From Aphanomyces cochlioides (lineage: Eukaryota > Oomycota > Saprolegniomycetes > Saprolegniales > Verrucalvaceae), in NCBI GenBank assembly GCA_019828595.1, contig JAHQRK010000001.1, positions 1,240,001-1,304,000 on the forward strand: a stretch of 64,000 nt of DNA, written 5' to 3'. Made by a program: the position numbers and the translations under genes. Each line of letters begins with the position of its first letter. Positions within the stretch are counted from its first letter, which is position 1. This document shows positions 20,293-29,269 of this stretch, in pieces. The notes under the pieces are model-generated. The model saw only the letters and a program-made list of their open reading frames with translations. It did no database searches and had not been told where the DNA came from.

Positions 20293-20304
20293 ATTGAGGG
20301 AGCG
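20293..20304 (+). promoter_or_regulatory. Copia polypurine tract
   Basis: ATTGAGGGAGCG immediately precedes the 3' LTR, matching the purine-rich plus-strand primer position and the ATTGAGGG style of Copia elements. Confidence 0.65.
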
Positions 20305-20489
20305 TGATAGAATGCATACAATCTTCCTAGGTGGATCCCACAAGATGGTTCAGTGAATATTTGTATCTGTAACGTAATTTCTAATCCACTTTTACATTTG
20401 CAATCTCTTGGGCACATCGCAACCGTGGGGACGCCTGTGCACGCGTGTCTCCAGCAGCGCATCGGTATCAGCCTCCACAACTGCTATCA
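20305..20489 (+). repeat. Copia 3' LTR
   Basis: Direct 185-bp copy of 11,471-11,655 with one difference seen (CCCACAAG here). It is followed by ATTTC, partner of ATTAC before the 5' LTR. Confidence 0.95.
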
Positions 20490-20638
20490 ATTTCTACAAG
20501 ACAAACCAAAATGGCAATCTTATCGTGAACCCATGGAGTCATTGAAGAGATCATCTTCAGTTCCACCGCAATCAGCTTCTAATTGTGGTGGAAAGATCTC
20601 TGACATACAATAAATAGGTCCACAACTCGCAGCACAGT
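20490..20638 (+). pseudogene. NAM-associated accessory gene of Harbinger 3, middle part
   Basis: Picks up the frame broken at 11,470 with LQDKPKWQSYREPMES and runs to GGKISDIQ, where a TAA occurs at 20,611-20,613. The same frame then reads IGPQLAAQYG up to the inversion breakpoint at about 20,639. Continuing through the breakpoint into the reverse complement of 21,394 downward keeps the frame. Confidence 0.7.
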
Positions 20639-21082
20639 ATGGTCTATGTCCTGGCGGATGGAATATATCCCTCATTCTCAATTTTTCAAAAGCCGATCAG
20701 ATCACCAAGCAGCCAAAAAGAAGAGCACTTCAATTCAATGTTGGAAGCGGCTCGAAAGGATATCAAGCGCTGCTTTGGCGTCCTCTTTGCAAAATTTCAC
20801 ATTGTAGCGAATTCTGGTCGTCTATGGGGTCGTCAAGATACGCATACCGTCTGGAGAGCGTGCATTTGTCTCCACATGATAATTGACTGCCAAAGCGACA
20901 TCGAAGATGAATTAGTTCAAGCGGAATCATCATTCACGATAGAAAATCGACAAAATGAGGCCATGTCGCTGCCCCGATACATCGAACTAACAGAGAGCAT
21001 ACGAAGTACACAAGCCCACATGCAGCTAAGAGATGATTTAGTCAACCACTTGTGGAATTTAAAAGACCAATCGTTAGATTAG
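20639..21082 (+). pseudogene. Harbinger 3 transposase (Plant_tran type), 3' part, inverted
   Basis: YVLADGIYPSFSIFQKPI, EHFNSMLEAARKDIKRCFGV and WRACICLHMIIDCQ are the end of the catalytic domain in Plant_tran (PF04827-like) Harbinger transposases, including the last acidic block. The frame ends at 21,082. Its missing N-terminal half lies on the opposite strand at 21,395-22,368. Confidence 0.85.
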
Positions 21083-21166
21083 ATTAGTCTAAAGTATATC
21101 GTTGTCTTTTTCATGTTGATGCTCATTGCTCTTGGCTTCATTCTCTATGTTTGAAAGTATTGCATT

Positions 21167-21394
21167 TCACTGTAGCTCAACAAACCGTACTGCTTGAGGG
21201 GTAAGTCCCTCCAGAGGAAGTGTAAACAAATGCAAATTTGCTGTGAGTGTTTGAGCTCGTGCTTTCGCTCGAACTGCCGCTGCCATTTCAAACGTCGCTC
21301 TTGCAAGTTCTTTGTTGTCCATGGTTTCTTGAATCGTGTCTCTTTTGCATCCAGTCGGGCGAACATTTTCAGTCTCATTCGTATAGTCATGGTT
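21167..21394 (-). pseudogene. NAM-associated accessory gene of Harbinger 3, 3' part, inverted
   Basis: Read on the minus strand from the breakpoint, the frame gives ENVRPTGCKRDT, then TMDNKELARATFEM, a helical AAAVRAKARAQTLTANL and a stop at 21,167. RPxGxK followed by a charged helix is typical of the NAM-associated family C-terminus. It is in frame with the 5' parts at 11,083-11,470 and 20,490-20,638 when the inversion is undone. Confidence 0.7.
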
Positions 21395-22368
21395 ACCATA
21401 TATCGCACCGATGGAGCAACCCCATGCAACATGTTGACCTTGAAAGGTGATCGGTCAAATACATTTATATTGTTTTTCGAGCCAGGCATACCTATAAATG
21501 CATGCCATATCCACATGTTCTTAGAAGCGACAGCCTCCAAAATAATAGTCTTTTTCCCATTGCGATCTTGGTATTGCCCTTGCCATGCCACCGGACAATT
21601 TTTCCATTCCCAGTGTATACAGTCGATTGACCCAAACATACCAGGGAAACCACGCTTCTCATTTACTTGCAAGTTCATCAATACGTCATCGGCCGTAGGT
21701 TGCCGGAGATATTCAGAGCCAAATCGAGAAACTATTGCAGCAGCAAAGCGCTTTGTAGACTCAATAGCAGTGCTTCACTCATACGACAATATTCATCAGT
21801 TGCATCTGCGCTTACCCCGTAAGCCAGTTGCCTCATTGCTGCTGTGCATTTTTGTAAAGTTGAAAGCCCTATTTACTATCATGGTTGTAAACTAATAACT
21901 CATACCTTGCCTGCCTGCTGCGTTTTTTCGTTGTCTAAAATACTGGTCCTCCACTTCCACACCTGCAACCACCCGAAGGAATAGCTCACGACTCATTCTG
22001 TAGCGACGACGAAATTGGCTGTCCGAGTAAATTGGAGGGGAGTCGGTTGTTCCAAAATAGTCTAAGACAAGACGTCCATGACCCTCGATAGAGCCGCGGT
22101 TCTTGTTGGCTCTGCGTTGTTTCAAATTCCTCTTGGTACTGGTAGCCACAATACTGTTGATGGCTTGGTTCAACCAAACTATCGTGGATTCTTCTTCATC
22201 TTCTGATTCTTCGAGGGACGCAAGCAGGCTTGGGAACAATATAATCTTTTGTGATCTTCCCCTCGCTGGCAATCCCGATAGACTATCTTGCGAAGGATGT
22301 GTCAGACGGTAGGTTATCTTTTGTATAAGGACCTCTTTCGAGTAGTTTTCGGACAGAGACGGAGCCAA
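21395..22368 (-). pseudogene. Harbinger 3 transposase (Plant_tran type), N-terminal and catalytic part
   Basis: The N-terminal region has FRRRYRMSRELFLRVVAGVE, the Plant_tran front end. A small intron is likely around 21,862-21,898 (donor GTATGAG after AAGRQ). A frameshift near 21,773 follows, then EKRGFPGMFGSIDCIHWEWK with the first catalytic Asp, GSKNNINVFDRSPF, and the break at RYMV. There is no ATG at the front of the visible frame: the MITE begins at 22,329, inside the first codons. Inactive because of the frameshift and the inversion. Confidence 0.82.
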
Positions 22369-22810
22369 TCAAAACACTTCTCGTCTCTTTTTTCATCGCA
22401 TTTTCCAAAAAGAGGTCAGCGAGGTCTTTTTGGTCTCTTTTTGCACTTTATTCTATTTTATTATTATTTTGCTTTGATGAGCGATGGATCGAGCCACACC
22501 ACGCAAGCCAGAACACAATGCTTCCACTGTGGTTGCTACAGTTGTTTCTTCAGTTGATGGACGAGCTGACCGAGCAATACCCTCTCGCCGCTTTAGCCGA
22601 GGAATAGAGCTATTGTGCGTGCAGGAGCGATGGCTTTGTAGGTCTCTGTAGGAGATACCATGCTCACCATGATCAAACATTTCAAGTCACTGTACTGACC
22701 AATCATTTTTGATTAGCTGAAAATCTGACTCCCAAAAGTACATGGATGAACTTGGAGTCAACTTTTTGTGCTAAACAGAGACTCATAAAAATCCTACTCG
22801 AAAGAGGCCC
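22329..22810. mobile_element. MITE with GGRCCTCTTTCGAGTAG terminal repeats and TAA duplication
   Basis: GGACCTCTTTCGAGTAG opens at 22,329; CTACTCGAAAGAGGCCC closes at 22,810, its reverse complement with one mismatch. TAA flanks both ends (22,326-22,328 and 22,811-22,813). GAGACGG/GTCTC-like subterminal motifs follow. At 482 bp it has no gene. TAA duplication and G-rich ends match the MITE at 386-732, so a Harbinger source is likely. Confidence 0.75.
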
Positions 22811-22813
22811 TAA

Positions 22814-24214
22814 AGGAAGATAAGATTATCATGGCCGATTATCGGAACTGTTTCATTGTTTGAGGAATGTACCATATCGTTATATGATTGGTGCATATCT
22901 AGAAAAATTACTTCGAAGTAGTTTGTATCTTTGCAACCTTAAAATGAAACGAATGCATGTTGGATTCAGCATTTTCTCATTGATCAAAACACCGCGACAA
23001 GGACGCTCTGCGGCCTCCGTGTGAGGCAGCAACAAGACCTCGACGCGACACAACATCGTGAAGTGCTGTGTGGGACAAGCAAGAAGCTCATCAACGAGTC
23101 AAAGCGGTGGCGCGACAGTGCATATCTTGCACTTATAGCCCGTTGGGGACACTTTTGTTAAGTAGAAGGCGATGAGATTGCGTGCCGGCATTGAGAGAGG
23201 GGATATTGTCAACTGTGAACGATATGTACAAGTATCGAGGATCGCTTTGATAAATAATCGGTGGCTAGCAGCCAGTCAGATAAATTATCGGCAAGCTTTC
23301 TGCCACTCAATTAGATAATCTTTTTAATAAGATAAAAGATATATTTTTTATCGATATATTTTTTCCCAAGTCTGGACGCAAGAACCACTGCGAGTTTGTC
23401 GCGCCAACGAGTTAGTTGCTGTGTTCTGTCTGTCTTGATCGTCCATTTGCCTGGTGAATGTGTAACTGCAGGATTTTATTTAGAATTAGAAAAAAGAGGT
23501 TTCAGAGCTTGCATTCCAGGGACTGCTGTGAAAACGCCAGACACTGAATCTGGAACTCAGTTTTCATTGCAACTCTTGCCTCTGGATCTCAGGTAAAAGT
23601 CAGTTTCAGATTCAGTGATATGACTACTCAAACTTGCTAGAAAGGTTTCAGAAAATCATTATCCTTCATTTGATAATACCTTAGAAAATTTATATTTTTG
23701 GGTCCTCAGTTGATATTAATTCAGAGAGGAAAAATCTAATAGAGCGCCACCCTTGCATGGCGGTCTACGTACATCGCCATGGCGGACTATTAGGTATTTT
23801 ACAGTATGTTCTCGGCGGGGGTAGGTGGGGTCGGGGTTGCAGAAATTCGCAACCCAATGGTGCGGAATCCCTGAACTTAATTATCCGGATAACTCATTTA
23901 ACAGACTGTAAAGTAGAATTAGAATAGATTTGTTAAAAAAATAGGCCAACCCTTCTTTCTGGTAATTACTCCACGCATCCACAATCCATGAACAAATCGA
24001 TGATTCTTGGTTCGCCACACGGTTCCTCTCTATTTATAACGAGAGCAACCACATTTCTCTGCTATTGAAGAGATAGATGGACGGAGGCACGCTCGGCGAC
24101 AAGAGCTGTGACTGCGAGGGTTTGGCTGAATTGATAGGTGAATTCATACATGAAGAGTATCAAATGATCCTTGAATAACTTTTGATACTTTGAAGTATTT
24201 TAGTTGATATTTTT
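22814..24214. other. Intergenic, no gene seen
   Basis: AT-rich spacer with short open frames only. A dyad CATGGCGGTCTACG / CGCCATGGCGG lies near 23,757-23,790, and TTTTTATCGATATATTTTTT-like AT tracts near 23,341-23,365. I see no coding signal, terminal repeats or RNA gene. Confidence 0.5.
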
Positions 24215-24412
24215 GTATTGAAGCAAATACAAAAATCCATTCTGGTTGATGCAGCCGTCGTTGCTGCTGCTGCGTTCCTTGCGTGGCGATTCCAGCCATG
24301 GACACAACTAGGAGGTGGAAATCAAAAAGCTCGAGTAAGAAAGAGCGGCGAGAACTACGGAAGGAGAAACGACGGAACATATTGATGCGAGGAGGAAGAA
24401 CAAGCGAATGCA
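24215..24412 (+). pseudogene. Captured fragment of the TRM10-like gene
   Basis: About 198 bp match 736-939 (first exon) with roughly 95% identity, from TTTG(T/G)ATTGAAGCAAAT to AAGCGAATGCAA. Small deletions (AAATCAAAAAG for AAAATCAAAAAG, and CGGAACATATT for CGGAACCATATT) break the frame. It abuts a Merlin-like transposase fragment on its right. Confidence 0.9.
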
Positions 24413-25299
24413 ACGCATTGGAAAAAAAACACCAGCGCCATAGAAACTCATCCACATAGGAAGGCAATAACTCCTTGCGGATACCGCGCATGCACTTCAT
24501 GCGGTGCTTAATACGGACCTCCCAGAGGCCTTCGATCGTTTGTGTGTGGGCACCTGTCGCAGGATCCACGAAGTTTTCGGAATGATTCACCCAAAAATGG
24601 GTAAAGTTCTTGTGGCGCAGCCGAGCGCTCGTCGAAAGATTGTGTCGTCCATTTGACGACACGCACGAAGCGAACTTGTCAGACATGATAGTCGTCCCTG
24701 GTTAGATGTGCTGCTCTATCACGTCGGATAAAGTCGGCTTCGTACGGTCGTCGTACACAAAACGAGCAAACCATTTGCTGGCGGTCCGATCGACACGTCC
24801 AAAGAGCCAAAAATCCTGGTGGCGGGTCCAGCGGTTGAACTTTGATTTTTTCTTCAGCGACGTTTCGTCAATCTCGACGATGGATCCAGTTTCACCGACC
24901 TAAAATAGTGTTAGCAAACTGAAATAGGTGTGAAATAAAATAGTGTAAATCAAAAATAGTGTAGAATACCTGCATTTTATCCAACAAAAGCTCCTTGGAG
25001 CAAATGCCCCGGCACCATTGATAGAAGTCGATCGCGAATGGCTTTGACACTTTCATCTCGCACTTTGCCTTGAGCACAGGCTTTTCAGAAGCCCAGTCCC
25101 ACATGAGTCGTTTGGACTGGCATAATGATACACGCGAGCCGGCAAAAAAAGAGCCGTGCTTAATGCTCAACTCGTAGCCGTTACAAGCGGCTCTTGTGCA
25201 GCGCCAGCTGTTGGCTTGTCCTTCCTTAACAACAGTTTCATTGGATTTGCACACTTGTCGCAGTGTGCCAATGACTTGAGCAAGCCAACACGTTGTCAC
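24413..25299 (-). pseudogene. Merlin / IS1595 (ISXO2-like) transposase, truncated
   Basis: Merlin transposases are the eukaryotic relatives of bacterial IS1595. The minus strand gives SWRCTRAACNGYELSIKHGS, DFYQWCRGICSKELLLDKMQ, then an intron of about 70 nt (24,900-24,969, GT-AG), then VGETGSIVEIDETSLKKKSK with KFNRWTRHQDFWLFGRVDR. After a further frame change come FWVNHSENFVDPATGAHTQT and IEGLWEVRIKHRMKCMRG. These hold the DDE/N blocks of the family (EIDET, then the VNH(S) block, then the EGLW region). The 3' end stops at the TRM10 fragment; the front lacks an ATG and is shifted near 25,290. Confidence 0.75.
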
Positions 25300-25750
25300 T
25301 ACTGCTCACAGTCTTGCTCATTTGTCGTTGCAGCCGTGACGACGTCAAATGAGAAATCAGCCAAGAAGCGGTGGTCATAACGCCCCACGTCGTGGGGACC
25401 TTGCGCATTGCGTGCCATGGGAAGTGAAAGACGAAGTGGTGCCTTTGTTGACTTGGAAGTTTAAGTTTCCCGCTAATTTCCTGTAACGGGGCTTGTGCAG
25501 AGGAAGTAGAGACAAGCCCGGTACTTCGCAAATTTAAGAGTGACATTAGAGTTATCGCTTAACATCTAAGTGGTTTCGAAACTACCACGCGATCTTTCAT
25601 CGCTGTCGTGGCGAAACGACAAGATCCCAGATCTTGTCCTTGTATTGAGGGTTCTTGTAGTAAGGGTGTCACGTCCCCTTACACCCTCCCCCACCTGCAA
25701 TCAAACCCACCATTTGAAAGATTTGCCAATCATTTCAATTTCCGTTTGAA

Positions 25751-27413
25751 ATGCGCACTTCCTCCCAACAAGAGCCGCTCGTTGGAGGTTCTTCTCGTCC
25801 CGTCGTCTTGGGAAGGGACAGGAGTCCCGGCAGTTTGTCCAACCGCAGCATTGATCATTTTGCATCTTCGACTCTTGGCATGCACCACTCAAACGATCGC
25901 ATCGCGCGCGAATACGCTCAAACTCCAAGACCATCGCCATTCCGTCTTGGCATGACGCGCCTTGCCCAACATGACGACGAGGTCTTCAATTCTTGGCGGG
26001 ACCAAGACGAGTTTGCCGCGGCGGAGTTCTTACCTGTACCGCCGATCTTGCCGGACCCTGCGCGGCGTCCCGATTTCGCGAAAGTCGCTCGTCTAGCGAA
26101 CCAACTGAAGCGCGGTATCAGCGACACGCCGCCATTCCCCGATTTGGTCATGGTTGCCTTGGACTTGCTCTTCACTTTTCGCTCGATGGTGATGCCCCAA
26201 GTGCAGTGGCAGGACTACCGCGAAGCATTGCGGCGCCGTGATGAGGAGGCAAGCCAAGGCCGACGTGGCCCGACGTCGACTCAACCAAGTTAGTCGCACC
26301 CTACTTGCGCTCCAGTGAACCCCATCATCGACGAGACCGCCGTCGAGTATGCTGGTGTTTGGGTCTTGAAACTTGCCTATCGTGAAGGCCGCCAGCGCGC
26401 TCACATCCTTGGAAACTTCTACAACACGCTCTAGGACATCGTGGCTTTTTCAAATTGGCGCCTTCGTGGTCCACGCATCCATTATTCCGTAGTCGCCGAC
26501 CTTGTGCGACGGCGCGCCCAGCGCGCCAACGGGGTGAGCTAATCCCGTTTCGATTCTTCGTTCACTTCTCTTGTAGGACTTCGTCGCAGCCGGCGGTGGT
26601 TGGGATCGATCCCACGGCTACGAGCAGCCTGCGGATTTCCCGTCGCGGGGTAGTGCTCATCGGCGTTCGGCCTCGCCAGTCCATTCTTCTGGACGCCGCT
26701 CTCAGGCGCGTCATTCCCAATCGGTCTCTCCCTTGCGCGATCGACACCAGTCGTCGCATCATCAGCGTGGCCGCTCGTCAGGCCGACGCTCTCGTTCGCG
26801 TTCTCTCTCTCGTGGACGGCATTCCCAAGCGCGTCGTTCTCGTTTTCGTTCTCGTGGACGGCATTCTCAAGCGCGCCATTCTCGTTCTCGTTCTCGTTCT
26901 CGTGGACGGCATTCTCAAGTGCGTCATTCTCGTTCTCGTTCTCGTTCTCGTGGACGGCATTCTCAAGCGCGTCATTCTCGTTCTCGTTCTCGTGGACGGC
27001 ATTCTCAAGCGCGTCGTTCCCGTTCCGGTTCGCCTCCAAGACGGCAAAGTTCAAATTCTCGGTCTCCTTCGCGGCGTCACCGATCTCAAGTCCGCGAGAT
27101 GCCGCAGCGCGACGCGGCCGGTCCCGAGCCCGCGGCAGCGCCGTCTCAACAACCGCAACAGCCGGATCTTCACGCCGAGCAAGTGCCCGAGTCGCAAGGC
27201 GAGCCGACGAACGCGGCGCGTGTTGACCACGCCGTGAACCAGCGACTCTCTGTCTTGGAGGAGGGTGTGCACGCGATTCGTGCACTTCTTGTTGCCGCAC
27301 TGCCGGCGGCGGCTGCTCAAGCGCCCGAGGTACAAGAGCCGATTGCGCAGCCAGATCATTCAAGTGGTGGCGAGACTCTGCCGTCGAGTCGTTCGGGCTC
27401 AAGTCAGGCGTAG
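25751..27413 (+). CDS. RS-rich hypothetical protein (possible retroelement Gag), probably broken
   Basis: Exon 1 starts at the ATG at 25,751 (MRTSSQQEPLVGGSSRPV). A GT-AG unit of only 27 nt (26,289-26,315) would join it to MNPIIDETAVEYAGVWV; a TAG then occurs at 26,432 after ILGNFYNTL. A second intron (about 26,536-26,578, ending TTCTCTTGTAG) leads to DFVAAGGGWDRSHGYEQP. The rest is an RS/RGRHSQ repeat domain followed by a Gln/Pro-rich stretch and a coiled-coil segment (VDHAVNQRLSVLEEGVHAIR). The stop is at 27,411-27,413. No family recognised; an arginine-rich nucleic-acid-binding or Gag role is a guess. The stop and tiny intron make function doubtful. Confidence 0.4.
26811..27015 (+). repeat. 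42-48 bp tandem repeat encoding RSRSRGRHSQAR
   Basis: Five units begin CTCGTGGACGGCATTC at 26,811, 26,853, 26,901, 26,949 and 26,991. Unit length varies by 6 bp through gain or loss of CGTTCT, so the reading frame is kept. The plus strand encodes alternating Ser-Arg; the opposite strand shows an accidental Glu-Asn frame. Confidence 0.85.
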
Positions 27414-29083
27414 TGCGAGGTATGTACGGCTTCAGTTTGCCGACATAAAAGACGTCATGGCACTGCCATTCGTCTGGGAGTCGCAAGCGGTAGGACACTG
27501 CGCTCACAACCTTTGTGATAGGAAATGGACCATACCATTGGCGGCTTGCGGTACCGCCGACCTATGTAATAGGACTTGGTCTTGAAGGGTAAATACATTG
27601 GTGTTCTTTCGTCTATGTTTGTTGGACTCGCGAGCTTGTCGAGCTTGTGCGAGTGCTAAGTTGTCTTGCACTTGGGAGATGACTGACTCCCGTGTGCGAA
27701 TAAAGTTCTCGACAGAGGAAATCGTCCTCGCCGGAGGCACGTCCTTTGTGCCTGTCGGCACCCAGTCAGGGGAATGGCTCGAAGCAGCCCAGTGGAATCC
27801 TCCCCCACTTAACCAAGCGCTGTCCATCGAGCATAGGGCAGGCGCGGGTGCCGGAGGAAGTTGACGTAGAAGGGAGTGAAGCCGGTGGAGGCATTCACTG
27901 ACGTGTTGTAAGCGAACTCGACGTGTGGAAGCAGCGAGCTCCAGGTCTTCGGTCGAGACTGCATGTAGCTACGCAAGATGTCTTCAATGACGCGGTTCGC
28001 GCGTTCCGTCTGACCATCAGACTCTGGATGGTCAGAGGTGGACATATTCAATTTGGAGCCCACCAAGGAAAAGAGGGCCGTCCAAAATGTGGACGTGAAA
28101 CGAGGATCACGGTCCGACATAATCGATTTGGGGAGGCCAAAGCGACAGTAGATGGTGTCGAAAAACACTTGAGCCGACTGGGCGGCAGTAATTGTATCCT
28201 TGACCGGGATGGTAACCAAAAACTTGGACGCGTGGTCGACGCAAGTCCAGATGCCAGTATTACCGCGCTTGTCACGCGGGAGACCAAAGATATAGTCCAT
28301 GCTGACGGACGACCAGAGTTCGTCAGGGATCGGAAGGCTGTGGAGGGGGGCCTGCACACTCGGCGATGACTTGACCTGCTGGCAGGTAGGGCACGATGCC
28401 ACATATCGGGCGACGCCCTTGTACATGCGGGGCCACCAGAAGTTGCGTACTACGGCGAGATAGGTTTTCTCGCGGCCGAGATGGCCACCACTGGGGGTGT
28501 CATGGAACTCGGACATGGTGAGGGTACGGAGGGCCGCATCACACGGCACGGCGAGACGCGGCCCTGAAGCGAGGGCTGGGGTGTAAAGGAGTAATCCGTC
28601 GCGAAGGGAGTACTGGGGAATATGGGCCGTCTTGGTGGCAGTCCCTTCGAGGGCACGGAGGGTATCCATCAAGGAAGGATCGCGGCGATAGGCTTGACGG
28701 ATGCGATCAAACAGATCTGAATGTGCCAGTGTGATGGTGTGGAGGTCAGAAGAGACATCTGGGTGTCGACGGGATAAGGCGTCAGCGAGGACATTCTCGC
28801 GGCCGGGTTTGTACTCGACAGTCATGTTGAATTCAGCAAAGAAGGCTGGCCACCGGGCCATGCGCTCAGAGATGTGCGGCGACTGGATCGCATAGCGGAG
28901 GGACGCGTGGTCGGTGTACACCACGAAGGGCTTGGAGCCGAGCAGATAGACGCGAAACTTGACCAGGGCATATTTAACTGCAAGAAGCTCGAGGTCGTGG
29001 ACCGGGTAATTGCGCTCGGCTGGTCGCAGCTGGCGCGATTGATACGAAATCGGGCGATTAGCGCCCAGATGATCCACTTGCAT
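27390..29083 (-). pseudogene. Ty3/Gypsy pol fragment: RNase H and integrase
   Basis: RNase H motifs: RNYPVHDLELLAVKYAL and FVVYTDHASLRYAI. Integrase: zinc-finger residues in GHLGREKTYLAVV with CPTCQQ, then MDYIFGLPRDKRGN, TCVDHASKF, IMSDRDPRFTS and SDGQTERANRVIED (DDE). The C-terminus has HDVFYVGKLKPYI. Frameshifts occur near 27,833 and 27,535. Reverse transcriptase and gag are missing: homology ends at about 29,085, where the pogo region starts. No LTR was found. Confidence 0.88.
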
Positions 29084-29269
29084 CAGTGTAAAACTTTATA
29101 ACGGAGGGAGAGAGAAAACATAAGTTGTACAAAGATAACCTGTTACAATGAATAAAATCCTATCAAAACAAATATAGTATAAATTTATAAAGGTAATATT
29201 TTGGGAGGTTTTTCGAGAATTTTGGGAGGGGTTTCGAGAAATCAATTGGCGCCATTTTTCTGAGCTTTC

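Larger units (their letters stand above)
17602..20304 (+). pseudogene. Copia pol: integrase, reverse transcriptase, RNase H
   Basis: Integrase core: YVDHATKMKHAVP, LRSDGGGEYLS and NGLAENAIRT carry the DDE residues. Reverse transcriptase: WIYKVKYDQTGQVEKFKVR, VARGFTQRYGVDFSKTFAP and the catalytic LYVDDILIF (YVDD at 19,332-19,343). RNase H: DADWAGDRANRRSTSG, AVVALSTMEAEFIA and AKHIDIRYHFVRE. Frame changes occur near 19,045, 19,500-19,545, 19,885 and 20,110, so no full pol can be made. An extra in-frame block sits between integrase and reverse transcriptase (18,499-18,780). Confidence 0.88.
11471..20489 (+). mobile_element. Ty1/Copia LTR retrotransposon, decayed, with a nested Harbinger
   Basis: Two 185-bp LTRs (11,471-11,655 and 20,305-20,489) differ at one base seen, ACCCATAAG-type against CCCACAAG. 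They enclose a primer site, gag, protease, integrase, reverse transcriptase and RNase H in Copia order. Flanks ATTAC and ATTTC form a near-perfect 5-bp target duplication. The internal region is enlarged from the usual 5 kb by a Harbinger insertion (about 15,136-17,601). Coding parts carry several frameshifts and stops although the LTRs are nearly identical. Confidence 0.93.
20639..21399. other. Inverted segment inside Harbinger 3
   Basis: The left end carries the transposase 3' part on the plus strand; the right end carries the accessory-protein 3' part on the minus strand. Both are opposite to the rest of their genes. Flipping 20,639-21,399 would join each gene with its own remainder. The breakpoints share a 5-bp inverted match, ATGGT at 20,639-20,643 and ACCAT at 21,395-21,399. 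On the minus side the transposase frame reads APSVRYMV up to the break, and on the plus side YMVYVLADGIYP leaves it. Confidence 0.8.

Noticed and set aside
26289..26315. Treating the 27-nt GT-AG unit as a confirmed intron
   Set aside because: The phase fits, but the length is below anything else in the window and the gene has another stop, so it is left as a possibility.
26539..27507. 322-codon minus frame with Asn-Glu repeats
   Set aside because: Only its first part (Gypsy pol end, HDVFYVGKLKPY) is real. The NENE part is the reverse reading of the RS-encoding tandem repeat.
29084..29110. CAGTGTAAAACTTTATAACG as the left terminal repeat of the pogo element
   Set aside because: Only scattered bases match the right-end candidate and no TA duplication is seen.
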